Shown here piece by piece: positions 19,601 through 31,484 of a stretch of 64,000 nt of DNA. The stretch comes from Prorocentrum cordatum (Eukaryota; Sar; Dinophyceae; Prorocentrales; Prorocentraceae). The translations under genes were made by a program, and so were the position numbers. Under the pieces are notes generated by a model. The model searched no databases. It worked only from the letters and a program-made list of their open reading frames with translations, and was not told the origin of the DNA. Where the stretch lies: positions 139,623 to 203,622 of the forward strand of contig CAUYUJ010010458.1 in assembly GCA_963575745.1 (NCBI GenBank). The letters are read 5' to 3'. Each line of letters begins with the position of its first letter. The stretch's first letter is position 1.

Positions 19601-20345
19601 GAGCCCACAAGACCTTGCAAGATGGCTCCGAGACGGCCGAATCTGGCTACTAGACAGCCCTAGAGATCGCCAGAGATGAGCATCTTTGGAATACCAATGA
19701 CAGCATTTGGTTTTCCAAGAATTCGCCTTTTCACTCCCGACGGGCCTCGGAGGCCTCAGGATGGTCCAACACATGGCTCACGAGGAGCACCAGTTCCGCT
19801 CAAGATGATCAACTGCGGCCCCAAAGATCCTTCAAGACGGCTCCGAGGCGGCCGAAGATGACTTCGACCCAGCCGGCCTCCAGACGATCCCAGACAGCTA
19901 AAAATGGTCTCAAGACGGCCCCAGGAGGCCCTCTAGAGGCTTCCAGGAGGCCCCCAGGAGGCCCAAACCTGAAAAGCCGAAAAGGTGTTTCAAGGTCCCG
20001 TCTTTTCGCTCCCGAGAGGCCTCTGAGGACTCAGGATGGTCCAAGAATGGCTTTAGAGGAGCACCAGAGAGGTCCACTGCGGTCGACTGGGGCCCCCCGA
20101 ACCCTTCAAGAATGGCTCCGGGACGGCCGAGCATAGCAGCGAGACGGTCCACGAGCCCGCCAAGACGGCCCCAGATGGCTTGCAGGCGGCCCCAGACAGC
20201 TCCAGATGGCTCCAAGACGACCCTACCACGCTCCCAAGAGACTCCCAATACGCTTCCAAGAGGCTCCCAAGAGGCCAACATCCTTCACTCTCGACGGCCC
20301 GTCCGAGCCCCCCGCAACGCCCCGAAGCGAGATTCCAAGAGACCC
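19600..20345 (-). repeat. Foldback-family repeat, antisense copy with internal duplication
   Basis: CCAAGACGGCCCCAGGAGGC-type words represent the reverse orientation of the CCTCTTGGGG repeats. The segment TTTTCACTCCCGACGGGCCT, then GGATGGTCCAA, then GAGGAGCACCAG (about 19727-19800) recurs as TTTTCGCTCCCGAGAGGCCT and so on at about 19999-20065, i.e. about 270 bp later. This copy is therefore internally duplicated. Confidence 0.75.
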
Positions 20346-20395
20346 CAAGAGACTATTCTCACAAACACCCAGGGAGCTTCACACCCATGATAGGG

Positions 20396-20421
20396 ATGAG
20401 GAGGAGGAGGAAGATGATGAC

Positions 20422-20467
<46 letters not shown>

Positions 20468-20760
20468 GTGATGATGGTGATAACGATGATGATGATGATG
20501 ATGATGCTGATGATGATGATGGTGGTGGTGGTGATGGTGGTGATGGTGATGATGATGATGATGGTGGTGATGGTGATGGTGATGGTGATGGTGATGGTGA
20601 TTATGCTGATGCTGATGCTGATGCTGATGCTGATGCTGATGCTGATGCTGATGCTGATGCTGATGCTGATGACGATGATGCTGATGATGCTGATGATGAT
20701 GACGATGATGACGATAACGATGGCGATGACGATGACGATGATGATGATGACGATGACGAC

Positions 20761-20800
<40 letters not shown>

Positions 20801-21164
20801 CTTATGATGATGACGAGGAGAAGGAGCAGGAGAAGGAGGAGGGGGAGGATGAGGATGATGAGGATGATGAGGATGATGAGGATGAGGATGAGGATGAGGA
20901 TGAGGCTGAGGATGATGGTGATGGTGATGGTGATGATGATGGTGATGGTGACGGTGATGGTGATGGTGATGGTGATGATGATGGTGATGATGATGGGGAT
21001 GATGATGATGGGGATGGTGGGGATGGTGATTCTGATGATGATGATAATGATGATGATGATTATGATGATGATGATGGTGATGGTGATGGGGATGGTGATG
21101 GGGATGATGGGGATGATGGGGATGATGAGGATGATGATGATTGTGATGATGCTGATGGTGGTGG

Positions 21165-21218
<54 letters not shown>

Positions 21219-21345
21219 CGGGGATGGTGATTGTGATGGTGATTGTGATGGTGATGATGCTGATGATGATGGTGATGGTGATGATGATGATGACGAGGAG
21301 GAGGAGGAAGAAGAGGTGGAGGAGGATGAAAATTATGTTGATACT
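20396..21345. repeat. About 950 bp of degenerate GAT/GGT trinucleotide repeat
   Basis: Continuous GAT triplets with blocks of higher order (GATGCT at 20610-20665, GATGAC at 20690-20800, GATGGT and GATGGG further on). Two frames are open across it as poly-Asp or poly-Met/Thr. These are the longest ORFs nearby but are only the repeat read in frame. Confidence 0.95.
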
Positions 21346-21659
21346 GATACGCGAGTTTGACGTGACGGCATGGCTAGCAGCACTTGGCCAAGGATGTTCC
21401 CATTGATGCTGCGTGTGCTGATGCTGATGGTGCTTATGACCATGATGATTGTTACGATGACGAGAATAGGATGATAAGGAGGAGTATGAGGGTAAGGGTG
21501 AGGGTGAAGTTGGGTAAGACTATGGCACGTGCTTGTTCATGATAGCGCTGTCCATAAACTCTTCCAGCGACCACCCAGCAGGCGCTAGAACCTGAGCGCG
21601 CGAAGCGCGCTTGATGTTTCTTGTGTATTGCGAAGGCCTTACGGCCGGTGCCGCCGACC

Positions 21660-21965
21660 CTGAATGGCGACGACGACGACGACGACGAGCGCTCTTGGGG
21701 GCCTCTTGGGGGTAGATTGTGGGCCTCTTGGGAAGCTCTTAGGGGCCGCTTGGAAGCCTCGTGGGGGCCTCTTGGGGCTTCCTGGGGGTCTCTTGGAGGG
21801 GGCCAGGGACGTCTTGGAGGCTTCTTGGACGGTCTTGGGGCTATCTTGGGCGCTTTCGGCCGATCTTTGGGCGACTCGGGGCCCTCTTGGGCCGTCTCGG
21901 GGGCCATCTGGGGCATTGGGACCTCATTTGGAGTGTTTTCGAGGTTTCTAGGCCGCCCGAGGAGA
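21660..21965 (+). repeat. Foldback-family repeat, sense-orientation half copy
   Basis: Dense GGCCTCTTGGGG words at about 15-bp spacing, including GCCGATCTTTGGGCGACTCG, which matches the pattern near 38765 in the right arm of the 37907-39003 element. No opposite arm follows. Confidence 0.78.
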
Positions 21966-21967
21966 AA

Positions 21968-22036
21968 CGAATCTGCCCCCCCACCCCCCCCGGGACCCCC
22001 CCCGGGACCCCCCCCCGGGACCCCCCCCCCCGGGGA
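21968..22036. repeat. C-rich CCCGGGAC repeat
   Basis: Four near-copies of CCCCCCCGGGAC with C runs of variable length. Confidence 0.88.
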
Positions 22037-22039
22037 AGG

Positions 22040-23560
22040 GATCGAAGGGAAGGGGCTTCCCTTCGACTCGATTACGACACTGCTCGATTTTTCTCTCGCT
22101 CACGAGCTTGAGAAGGAAGCTGCAGGGAAAGGGGACGACGGAGGCGACGACCGACGGAGACGACGACTCGAACAGCCAAGCCCCTCGCACACGCCGACAG
22201 GGTCGGCGGACTTATATGTCTATGAAATCACCTAGGGGAACTTGGCCACCTTCAACGGCGAGCCTAGGCCCAATCTGTAAAAGAGGTGTCTGGCCCGAAG
22301 GCCATTCCACCCCTAAAACCAGCTGCTAGCATGGCCGGGGGATCAGCCGCCAGAGCCACGGATCGAAGATAATATGTGGCAGTCGTAGCTTTCCGCGCGA
22401 GACGAGACGTTTCCACCCACGTGGTAAGCCCAGCCTTGACAGAAGGGACGGCAGGCCGATCTGCACACTTCGGGGGTCTCGAACCTTCTGTATGATTTGC
22501 TGTCGTTGGTTCCCCCCTCCTGGGGGTCGTAAAGATAACCTCGTGACCTCAACACTTGCTTGCGTATGGCTGCGTCGGTCGCTTGGATGTACCTCCTGCG
22601 GCAGAGCTGGCACGAGGGTGCCCGCAGCAGCTCCCCGTAGACTTGTTCACAGCTGATTTCGCTAGCTACGTGTTCCTGTCTCGGGGTGTGTTGACAGCCC
22701 ACTTAAAATGTGCACGTGGGAGAGGCCAGCGCAGCCAGCCGATAGGGCTGTCAGAGCAACCCCTGGCCAGCCAGCGCGAGACAGGCATTGCGGTAGGGTT
22801 TGGGGCATGGGGCAGCTTCATTCTCGTCATCCACATGTTTCTTCTTCTCATGGCAACTTGAAAGTGCAGTTCTTGGTGCAATTGAAAGTGTTACCGTCAC
22901 GCGTTATTCCTGATATTGTCTGCAGATTACGTTCGAGATCAATGATATCAATTGATATCGGTGACTTCGCCGTCAACGGGCGCCCCATCATTGTCTTCTC
23001 CATATTCCCCCTCGTGCTCCTCTTTATTCTGCTTGAGCGGAGCTTCGTCCTGGAGATGAATGCCTCGTTTCCTCCGCCTCTGCAGTGTCATTGTGCTGGC
23101 ACCCTGATTGGAGGATCGAGCGGCGCACAAGTCGAGGCAGTGCCGCTGGAGGCGCCGAGGGGATACACCGTACACACGCCAGAAGGGGAGCAGTGGTTTG
23201 CACGGTCGGGTGCGTAGCACGGGAATCTCGATGAACCCGGGTGGAAGATGTTGACGTCTTGGACTGGAATATTGCAGTTGTCCAAGCCCCCGAGGGGGCC
23301 CTTCATCAGCTGCTCCTCGTCGAGATCCTTCTGGAAAGCCGAAAACCGCCCAGAACGGCAGTTGGGGACTTGGCTATGATTCAAAAACCCGCCAGGGCGA
23401 TGCGGGCGACAGCAGAGGATCTCAGTCCTGATCAAGAAGGAGTGTTAATCGTAGGCGTGTGCTTCTCACCCCGAAGGATTGTAATGCAGGCGTGCTAGAA
23501 GAAGAGCGGTGCTGTGGGATTCCCACAGGGTGGGCAGAAGCGTTAGCAGTCACATGTCAC
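22040..23560. other. Unassigned region
   Basis: ORFs up to 169 codons (22708-23217 plus, 22343-22702 minus and 23088-23435 minus) have mixed composition but no domain I recognise. The minus frame at 23340-23280 (FQKDLDEEQLMKGPLGG) looks protein-like but is too short to place. Decayed genes are possible. Confidence 0.35.
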
Positions 23561-23960
23561 AACTAACTCTCTCTCTCTCTCTCTCTCTCTTTCTCACTCG
23601 CTCTTTCTGAGGCATGTGTTGTCACGATTCGCACGCTCGGGACTTGACGCGATACACCTTTGTCCCTCTCCCTCACTCCCCCCCATCCCTCCTTCGCTTG
23701 TTCGCTCGCTCCCTCGCTTCCTCCCGGGGAGGGGGGACGGAGGAGAGAGGATGACGAGGAAGAGAGGGTGGGAGGGGGAGAGGGAGAGGAAACGAGAGGA
23801 GCCCCATTGCCCAGGGGTCCCCTTGTGCGATGTGGATGGTGACACACTCGGGTGCCCCTGGTCCGTAGAGGGGGGGAGAAAGGGAGGAGGAGGACGAGGA
23901 GGAGGAGGAGGAGAAAGAGGAGGAGGAGGAGGAGGAGGGAGCGGCAGGCCTGATCGGGCC
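23561..23960. repeat. CT microsatellite, pyrimidine block and GGA block
   Basis: CT repeat at 23567-23592, a pyrimidine-rich stretch at 23655-23730, then purine-rich sequence and GGA triplets at 23745-23800 and 23870-23942. Confidence 0.85.
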
Positions 23961-23999
23961 TGTTGCTCGGGCTAAGAAGTTCTAGCCATGGGGGGCATC

Positions 24000-24925
24000 C
24001 TTGGGCGAACGGGAGTCCAGTCACGAGGCTTACAGCGGCAGCGGTACTTCCAAGGTCCCTATCCCGTGTGGCCTTGGTGGGGCGGGGAGCTCTGGGCGAG
24101 ACCAGCGTGGCCCGGGATGCGGAAATGGAAAGGAGGGAGATGGGAAGGCGTTCCGCGGAGCACCCGTGCAGAGCTCATTCCGATCCAGCGATCCGTTTCG
24201 ATGTCAGAGCCGCCTGGCTCGATCCGGCTCGATCCCGGCATCCCGGCAATCCAATGCGGCCCGATCATCCCATGGGCGGTGTTGTGCATTTTGGGGCGGC
24301 CGACCCGATTCGATTTTGGCTCCCCGATCCGATCCGTTGTCCCAGCTCGGTGCTGACGGGTCCTCCCCCCGCCCCACCTTGCGGAGCGCATTCCACGGAG
24401 CACCCCAATCGTCCCCCAATGATCGCCAATCGGAGCGCACACCCCGTCCACGAACGCGCGGCCTCGCTACAGAGGCCCATATCACCGATCTATGGGCGAT
24501 GCGTCGCCTTCCACGTCAAGATTCCTCTCCCCCCCTCGAGCCAGTCCACCCCAGGGTGTTCCTCCTCACCCTCTGCTCTCCGGCCGGCATTCTGGGGAGA
24601 GCTGGGCCATGGTCGAAGGTCGGGCCCACCCAGCAGCGCATAAGCGTCGGAGAGGGACATTGCGTCCCCAGCCCCGACCGTTCTCCCTCCCCCCCCCCTT
24701 GCTCTCTGGCGGAGCGCACTCCACGGAACACCCCGTGCTGCCTCCCGCGCGCGCGGTGCTTGCCGGGGGACGGCGCGGGGAGGCGCCGCAACACCGACAG
24801 GCCGCTGCGGCGAGCGCCCACCCCCCGTACCGAGAGGAGCGAGGAGGAGCGAAGAGCGAGGAGGATGGAGTGAGGAGGAGGATGGAGTGAGGAGGAGGAG
24901 GAGGAGGAGGAGGAGGAGAGTGTGG
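24000..24925. other. Unassigned region with a dispersed GCGGAGCGCA repeat
   Basis: The motif GCGGAGCGCATTCCACGGAG, then CACCCC, occurs near 24380 and again near 24711 with a few changes, in similar C-rich surroundings, so part of the region is duplicated at about 330 bp. Overlapping frames of up to 290 codons show no domain. Confidence 0.45.
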
Positions 24926-24954
24926 AGGGGGAGCGTTATAAGGAATGCTGACAG

Positions 24955-25350
24955 GTTAGATCAGAAAGGTCAACGAAGTGTCCGGCGTGTCAGTGTTGAC
25001 AAATTTGCGTCTGTGATCACCAAAGTCGAGGAAGTATGAAGCGAGAGCTCCAGTTTTGGAAGGAGCCGCCCTGCTCCCGTGCAGCTGTCGCATCAACTCA
25101 ATCGTTTGGCATTGAACTTCGAGGAAGTCTTGCGCAAAACCACCACGATTGAAAAGGAGACGCACTCCGTCCTTGTTACTTGCCCCAGCTTTTGGGACTA
25201 ATTCGCGGCGCTAGGGCGAGAGCCCCATTTTTTTGACCGCTGGTCCTCCAGACTGGCAAGTGTTGCAAGCGTTCAAGGCGAATGAGCCCGGCGCTAAGGC
25301 AAGAGCCCGTTTTGAAAAACGGCCAGCCTTCCATTTTAGTAAGTGTTGCA
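24955..25350. repeat. Degenerate copies of the GCGAGAGC repeat
   Basis: Words such as GAGGAAGTATGAAGCGAGAG, GGCGCTAGGGCGAGAGCCCC and GGCGCTAAGGCAAGAGCCCG, each linked to AAGTGTTGCAAGC-like segments, resemble the roughly 120-bp unit found at 35335-35510 and 37320-37860. They lie at intervals of about 80-190 bp. Confidence 0.6.
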
Positions 25351-25449
25351 AGCTTGAAAGATTCAGGATGGTAAGGCGCAAAGACCTCTCAAATGAAACG
25401 CTCGGCCTGGCCTACGGGCTCGTCCGGTGGTGCGGCAGGGGGTAATAAC

Positions 25450-25650
25450 TTATACGGAAAGGAGAAGGAGAGCGAGGAAGAGGAGGAGGGGGGAGGGGGA
25501 GCGAGGATGGAGCAGGAGGAGGAGGAGGCCGATAAGGAAGGGCGGGAGGAGGAGGAGGAGGAGGAGGAAGAGGAGAGAGGAGGGTGTGGAGGAAAGGGGG
25601 GGGAAGAGCAGGAGGACGAGCGAGGACGGAGGAGACGGGAAGGGGGGAGC
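25450..25650. repeat. GGA/GAG purine block
   Basis: Degenerate GGA triplets. The long Glu/Arg frames here are repeat-derived. Confidence 0.85.
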
Positions 25651-25659
25651 GGTCCGTCG

Positions 25660-26527
25660 GCGCAGCCTACGGCGTTGGGGAGCTTTGTATTTGCTTCTAT
25701 TCGCCGCCCGTTGGGACCTCGTCGCCGCAGGCTGCCTCATTCAGGACGTTGCTGATCTCCTCGCCAACGCCCAAAGGGACGTCGCAGACTAGCTTGCTCG
25801 TGGATAGTGCCCGCTCCATCTGCTGCAGCGACACTCTGGCCGCCCTCATGCCCGCTGCCTTCCTCGGCTTGCGGCGCACAGGGCGGCTGTGCCGCGCCGC
25901 TGCAAAGCGCTGCGGCCAGTGATGAACATACCACGGCCCCGCAGATGCATTCGACATTGCCGTGCCCGCGCGGCAAGGGGCAAGGGGCTCCAAGCGTGCT
26001 GCTCGTCCAGTGCCGTGCAACAAGCTGTAGCCGGAAGTGCCAATTACCCATAGATACTTGCAGTACGCATGGGAAGCAGGAGTTCAAAGCCTCTTGTTTG
26101 TCGAGTTGATGGCCGTGCCTGTGTTTCGACATGGCTCACGACCCCCTGCCACACCATAGCGGTTCCCGCAGTCTCGACCACGCCCGCGGGGCCTGTTCCA
26201 GCGGCCCACGAGAGGTTACAAGTTGGAGGCAGGACACCGCACCCTAGCCACCACGCGGTGGCCCATGATGACATCCCACTATGGTACCGCACCAGCTGCG
26301 GATATGTTCATCCATGCGGGGGCGGAGCCCTAACTAACCTTGCCGAGGAGTGTCGCCCGCTTGGAAGAGCGGGGAGATGGAACTTTGACGAGTTATCAGA
26401 TGGGGTTTGGCCAGGCAGTTCTGCAGTGGCACTTGAATTCGACGTTCGGAGAGTCATCCTGCGGAGCAGGAAACCAGGAGCCGCAGCGAAAGGATCAACG
26501 TTCGAGGACTGATCAGCGGAATAATCC
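25660..26527. other. Unassigned region, possible decayed coding DNA
   Basis: Moderately long frames on both strands (25737-26132 minus; 26069-26512 plus) have normal composition but no recognisable domain. I cannot choose a coding strand. Confidence 0.35.
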
Positions 26528-26675
26528 ATCTAGAAGCAGCATAATCATCATCAGCAGCATTATCATCTTCTCTATCACCATGATCAGCATCATCATCATC
26601 ACCATCATCATCAGCAGCATCATCATCCTCATAATCATCAGCAGCATCAGCATCATCATCATCCCCTCCAAGGCT
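26528..26675. repeat. CAT/CAG triplet repeat
   Basis: Imperfect ATCATC and AGCAGC triplets. Confidence 0.9.
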
Positions 26676-27680
26676 ATTGTAGCGGTTGAAGATCCAGCAT
26701 GTTGGTACGAACCCGCGAAGCGCACGCAGGCTATTGCGGTCCTGGCAGGGTCCGGCTTCCCTCGCCATGTGGTCGTCGGCAGTGTACGTTGGTGCTCACA
26801 GGCGCCTTCTAGTGCTCGCAGGCTACTCGTGTGATCCAGAGAAGCTTGTTGTGCTCGGAGGCAAATAGGGATATTCACAGGCTGTCACGGTATTAACCCA
26901 GTCCAGCATACTGGTGCTCACTCTCTTCGCCGCCCAGTGGTCACAATCACTCGTGGTGTTCGCAGGCATATTGTGGTGCGCACAGGCGTCACGTCCGAAC
27001 CTCCCGCCTCGCGCAAGCGCCGGACATCCAGCTCACAACGAAGAGGAGACGAAGGTCTCGGAATTGTCCGGGGGGGGGGCACTGGCTACAGCGCCGCCGG
27101 CTCCTGGCAGCGGTGCTGCACAGCGACGGAGAGGAAGAAAGGGAACGAGAAGCAAGCAGACGACGGCAAACGCGCAGACGGGAGGCCAGAGCCGGCGGGA
27201 CGAAACAGGCAGGCTGGCAGGCGAGAAGGAACAGAAGGAAGACAGCAAGCAGGGACAAGGCGAGGGCGAGGAGGGGAGGAGGGGTGGGAGACGAGGAGGA
27301 GGGAGAGGGGAGCAGCCGCAAGCAGGCGAGCCAGAACAGGTCCCAGGAAAGAAGGGCCGTCCGAACCTCCCAACAGAGCTAAGTTGCTCGCGAGCGCTGC
27401 GGTTGTCTTGGGGGCACACTGCCAGGGAGGGGGCAACTCCCCCCCGCCTCAGCCCCATAACGCCCGTGACGTCCACGGTAAGCGAATGCTCTCCGAGGCT
27501 CTCCTACGCATCTCCCCCCATGTTTTGTTGCCCTACACCCCGCTATTCCCTCCGCCTGCCCATGGCATCTCCATCCCTCCCCCTCCTTCCTTGCCCGTCC
27601 CTACGCCTACCCGTGCCTAGTGCAGGGAGCCCGCGGACTGCACGCAGTGACAAGGCGAGGGGAGCCTAGGGGATGGTGGG
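26676..27680. other. Unassigned region with short GTGCTCRCAGGC words
   Basis: Between 26780 and 26990 the words TGGTGCTCACAGGC, TAGTGCTCGCAGGC, TGGTGTTCGCAGGC and TGGTGCGCACAGGC recur irregularly, suggesting an old minisatellite. 27040-27400 is purine-rich with long Arg/Gly frames. No gene was recognised. Confidence 0.4.
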
Positions 27681-27779
27681 TGGTTGTTGTGCCCGAGGTC
27701 TGACCCGACTTCCTGTCACGCTCACGCTTGTGCTCGGTGGCCGTTGTGGGTCAAGGCTAGGGTGAAACAGCTGAGGTGG

Positions 27780-29070
27780 GGGAACTTGCGTGCAGTGTCC
27801 GCCGAGCTTAGCGCAGCAGTCATGGCGCACATTGTGAAGCTCTTCCCAGACGGCGAGGCCAAGGCAATCCTCCCGGCCGTGAAGGCGGGGGACGAGGGCC
27901 TGAAGGATTTCTTCATCGTCGCTGCGGTTGCGCCCAGCGACTGGAGGGAGGCAGTGGGGCCCATGGGGGAGTTCAGTGGGGCGCAGACGGCCACAGGTGA
28001 ATTTGGCCGTCAACTTCATCGACGTTGTCGAACTTGTAGGGCAGGGCATCGAAATTGTCGACCTGGTAGGGCAGGTCATCGAACTTGTCCCAGGTGTAAG
28101 GTATCGAAGCTGTCGACCTGGTAGGGCCGCCACCCCCTGCAGGGCCAGCCCCCTCTATGGGTGCAATCCCGAATGGCGTAGCGAAGAACACCCTCAAGGC
28201 CAACTACGTTTTCGACCACGGCTGCCGACTGGAGGTGCTCCCAATCTATGCGCAGGAGACGCGGCTAACGCTGGGAAAGCACATCAATATTTCGGACACC
28301 CAGCTCAGCGTCCGGAAGCGCCTCACGGACTTCGACCATCGACCACAGCTTGTTCGCCTTCGACATGGGGGTATGGGGCCCGTACGGTGCTGGCCGGAAG
28401 AGGCACATCATGCTCACCATGTACCATTTCAATGTTGCCGGCCTTCTCGCGATATGATCCAAAGATGCCGTAGAACTCCGTGCTCCTCGCTGGGACCAGG
28501 GGCATGGACGCCACGCAGTTTTGGGAGAACACCCTCAAGGAGAAGTCCAGGAAGTGGATGACCACGCAGCGTGCCAAGATGCACCTATCCTGGTGCAGTA
28601 GGCAGGCGAGTCTATACTCCCCCCCCCGGATGGCGACAGCCACTTCTCGGGCGCAGCCACCCTGGAAGCAGCAGCAGCAGCAGCAACAGCAGCTGGGCGG
28701 CAGCGAAAGGGGGGCGAAGAAACGCAAGGCGGCGGAAGCACGTGCAGCTGCAGCGCCACAGTTTAGCCAGCCCGGTGCCCGCAGCGGGGCTCCAGCGGAG
28801 GACTTCAACCCCCGCTGCACGGACGGTCGTTACTGCAGGACGGCCTAGGGCGTCGAGCTCTGCTACCTATGGGGCTGGAGTCTCGGCGGGCGCGACGACG
28901 ATTGCTGGTCGACGCCAGCCCGCGCCCATGCTCGCGAGTGGTGACGCGGTCTTCATCGCAGCATCAAGCGCCCGGCGCATCCCAATTGGAAGCCCGCGTT
29001 CAGCAAGGGCGGCAAGAGCGCAGGCAAACGCCACAATTGAAACACGGCGCAAGCCTGCCGCCGGATGGCC
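27780..29070 (+). pseudogene. Gag-like region of the YR retroelement
   Basis: Frames include VMAHIVKLFPDGEAKAILPA, then KAGDEGLKDFFIVAAVAPSD (27820-27945), TLGKHINISDTQLSVRKRL (28275-28330), FWENTLKEKSRKWMTTQ (28515-28565), a poly-Gln stretch (28670-28695) and FNPRCTDGRYC at about 28804. A shifted frame then gives VELCYLWGWSLGG and ARAHARE, resembling the Cys/His finger of dinoflagellate gag proteins with several Cys lost. The split into at least three frames indicates decay. Assignment rests on position and on the weak finger, so it is tentative. Confidence 0.5.
28018..28133 (+). repeat. Four-copy 30-bp in-frame repeat
   Basis: Units start CATCGACGTTGTCGAACTTG, CATCGAAATTGTCGACCTGG, CATCGAACTTGTCCCAGG and ATCGAAGCTGTCGACCTGG at about 30-bp spacing. 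In one plus frame this gives a 10-residue repeat (VVELVGQGIE, then IVDLVGQVIE). Confidence 0.85.
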
Positions 29071-29229
29071 GCGCTCCCCGCCGGCGGAGGCAGGAAGACA
29101 GAATTCGGGAGCGCAAAATGCATGAGCCGTTGGGTCAATCCGTCATTTGCCGAAGTGAACGGTCAAGCAGCGGCGCTATATAAGGCCACCCTTCGTGGAC
29201 CTTGCGCGTCTGCGGCCGCGAGTGTGCAA

Positions 29230-29480
29230 ATGGGGACCTACGACCGCACGATGGCGCCCGATGGCGCCCGACGCTCGTCCGACGCCGCCGCCGCCGTTAC
29301 CGCAGCACCCCGGGACCACCCGACGGCGCCCCTCGCCCTCCCGACGACGCCTCAGCCGTTGTGACAGCGCACCGGCACTTCCGGCGACCGCCCGCCGCTG
29401 CCGCCGTTACGACAGCGACTTGGCGCGCCCGACGGCCGCCCGCCGCCACCGTTACGATGGCGACCTGGAACGCCCCACTA
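29230..29480. repeat. GCC/GAC-rich imperfect repeat
   Basis: Three degenerate blocks of the type CCGCCGCCGTTACGACAGCG at roughly 60-110-bp spacing. Reading frames across it are Pro/Arg/Ala-rich. Confidence 0.55.
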
Positions 29481-29519
29481 ATGCCTGACGGCGACTCGGC
29501 CGTGGTGACGGCCAGTCCG

Positions 29520-29960
29520 ATGGATCGCACGTTCGTCGGGCCCTTCACAGACGCTGGCGCACTGACGAGGGCAATCCAACGGCGTGGAGTGGTCGCCCTC
29601 TGCCCAGACACCGACGAAGTAGACATTTCCAACAGGAAGGACTACGACAAGCTCATGAAGCTGACTAGGACTGGCCGAGCACGCTGGCTACACGCAGCCC
29701 CGCCGCGCTCCACTCATGGCGCCGAGGTCCGCGGTGTCTCGCCAGCACGCCGCATGCCGTTAAAATCATCGAGGTTCCCCTTGGGCGTCGGGGCGCTGTC
29801 TGGGTGCCCGTGGCAGGTGACCGTCGCGAACCTGCTGACGCGTGGGACGCCTGCTCTGTGCGTCGCCCAGGCGCGTGCAGCAGGTCGATTCATCGCGGCG
29901 CATCCAGAGCGCAGCATGATTTGGGCGACCCTTGCCATGAAGCGCGCGCGGAGCTTGCCT
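29520..29960 (+). pseudogene. Domain with APPxS motif, possibly methyltransferase-like
   Basis: The frame contains ALTRAIQRRGVVALCPDTDE, VDISNRKDYDKLMKLTRTGR and ARWLHAAPPRST, then CPWQVTVANLLTRGTPALCV and AAHPERSMIW. In similar dinoflagellate retroelement proteins, as I remember them, the motif is APPCS and the later block is ENP- or EHP-like. This arrangement recalls a cytosine-methyltransferase PPC motif, and DIRS elements are also known to carry a methyltransferase of a different (adenine) type. Here the Cys is replaced by Arg. Enzymatic identity is an inference only. Confidence 0.45.
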
Positions 29961-30463
29961 GGGGTCCAGGCCGTCCGGGAGGACCAGCGTTGGCCGGCGC
30001 GATGGCTCAAAAGCGCCCCGCGGATGTGAAATCCTGTCCCAAGGGTGCTCTGGGCCACGCGCGCCCTCGACGACGTGGGGCAGCGGGATCATCCCGGGCT
30101 TCCAGACGAGTTCGTGCAGGAACCGGTGGCCGCCATGCAGAAGGAGTTTTTGGCTCCTGGGAATTTTCTGAACATCCCAATCGGAACAGACACGAGCTTT
30201 GTCAGGGCCCAACTCGCCGCTGGCCTCGTGGCGGCCGCGGGGGACCCGGACGACGTCATGGCGTCGCGGTTTCGGCAGGGCGCGCCCATCGGCATGAACG
30301 AGATGATCTCCGAGCGAAGCATCTTTCCGCCATCGGACGGCCTTGAAGACTCAAGAGGGTCGTTGCAGGGCGCCGAGGAGATGGCCCCATAGACGTCCAG
30401 CGTAGGAAACTACGCCTCCTTCGACCAGAACAGCGAGCTGGTTGCAAGCTGCTGCCCTCGCAC

Positions 30464-31050
30464 ATGGCAGCGATAGCGAAGAAGGCGAAGAAGAAGCATA
30501 ACAGTCACGCAAAGACCAGGTTAATCCACGATTTACGTCGTAGCCGCGTGAACGATCTTGCCAAGATCCCCGAACACCATGGCTGGCATCGCGAACAAGT
30601 ACGACGAGCGGGAGGTCCCAGAGTGCGTGGCCGTGGATTCCATGGATGCTTTCAAGCATTTGCCCGTCCGCCCGTCTGAGAAGCGGTTTGTAGTCGGGCA
30701 AGGCTGTCCTCAACCGAGAGTTTGGTTTCTTCGTGCAAGTACCACTCCGTCCTGTTCGGTGCGATTGACGGCCCACTGGTTTTTGGCCGGGTCGCCACCC
30801 CACTTCCGAGGATCGCCGCCGCTAGCAGCGAGCTTGGGCGAGCGGGTCTTCCATGAGTACGTGGACGACCCGCTCGTGGTCTCGAGAGGCAGCCCAGATC
30901 GTCGCAACCGCGTGCTCCTCATGGTCCTTTCTGCCTGGACAGCGCTGGGCGTCAAACTTTCGCGGGCGAAAGGCTCTCGCGGCCAGACCAACTGGATCGG
31001 CGCCCGCTTGCCTGAGAAGCTTATGTCCTGTGCGTGGCAGCCTGGACTTG
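30464..31050 (+). pseudogene. DIRS-type reverse transcriptase with YVDD
   Basis: The fingers read KTRLIHDLRRSRVNDLAKIP (30508-30567). After a frameshift near 30570 the palm gives ECVAVDSMDAFKHLPVRPSE (first catalytic Asp; 30624-30680) and then HEYVDDPLVVSRGSP, with YVDD encoded at 30858-30869, followed by GVKLSRAKGSRGQTNWIGAR. The order and spacing match a reverse transcriptase palm, and the catalytic Asp pair is intact. Between the palm motifs the substrate-grip region is distorted (TTPSCSVRLTAHWFLAG), suggesting further indels. Confidence 0.82.
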
Positions 31051-31484
31051 GCGCGACCTTTTGCGCTCGGCGCCGAGGCGGCTGTCCCTCCACGGCGACG
31101 CGAAAGGGGTCCTTCAGGCGGTTGTGCTCGATTACGCGAATGCCACATGATCAACGCCATCGTCGCCAAGGTGCAGCTCGCCCTGGGGAGGCACCACGCA
31201 CGCAGTCACCAGCTCGCACTTCTGGAGAGAGGAAAATCGCGCGTGCGGCGCCCTCTCGCGCCCGACCGGCGACACGGCACTCCTTCCTGAGCTTGCCCGA
31301 GCAGAGCGCTCGCAAGCCCAGCAGCGCGGGCCTTGGCGCATCCCTGGGCGCTTATAGCGCCTGGCATTTATCTCTCCAGGCCGCAGTATTCTTACGTAGC
31401 CGATTGACTGGTAGGAGAAATAGAAGGGCGCGCGCGCAGGCCGACCCTCTTTTGCCAGGAGGTGTAAAGGTGTGCTTGCGGCTT

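Noticed and set aside
18612-19610. 332-codon minus-strand ORF
   Set aside because: Built from GTC/GAC triplets and a GGA array.
20206-21360. Two ORFs of over 380 codons, poly-Asp and poly-Met/Thr
   Set aside because: They are the GAT-type trinucleotide repeat read in frame. No non-repetitive domain is attached.
23500-23535. Short palindrome TGTGGGATTCCCACA
   Set aside because: Too short and isolated to call a terminator or operator, and there is no gene in register with it.
26069-26512. 147-codon plus ORF as a gene
   Set aside because: Composition is normal but minus-strand frames over the same interval are equally plausible and no family is recognisable.
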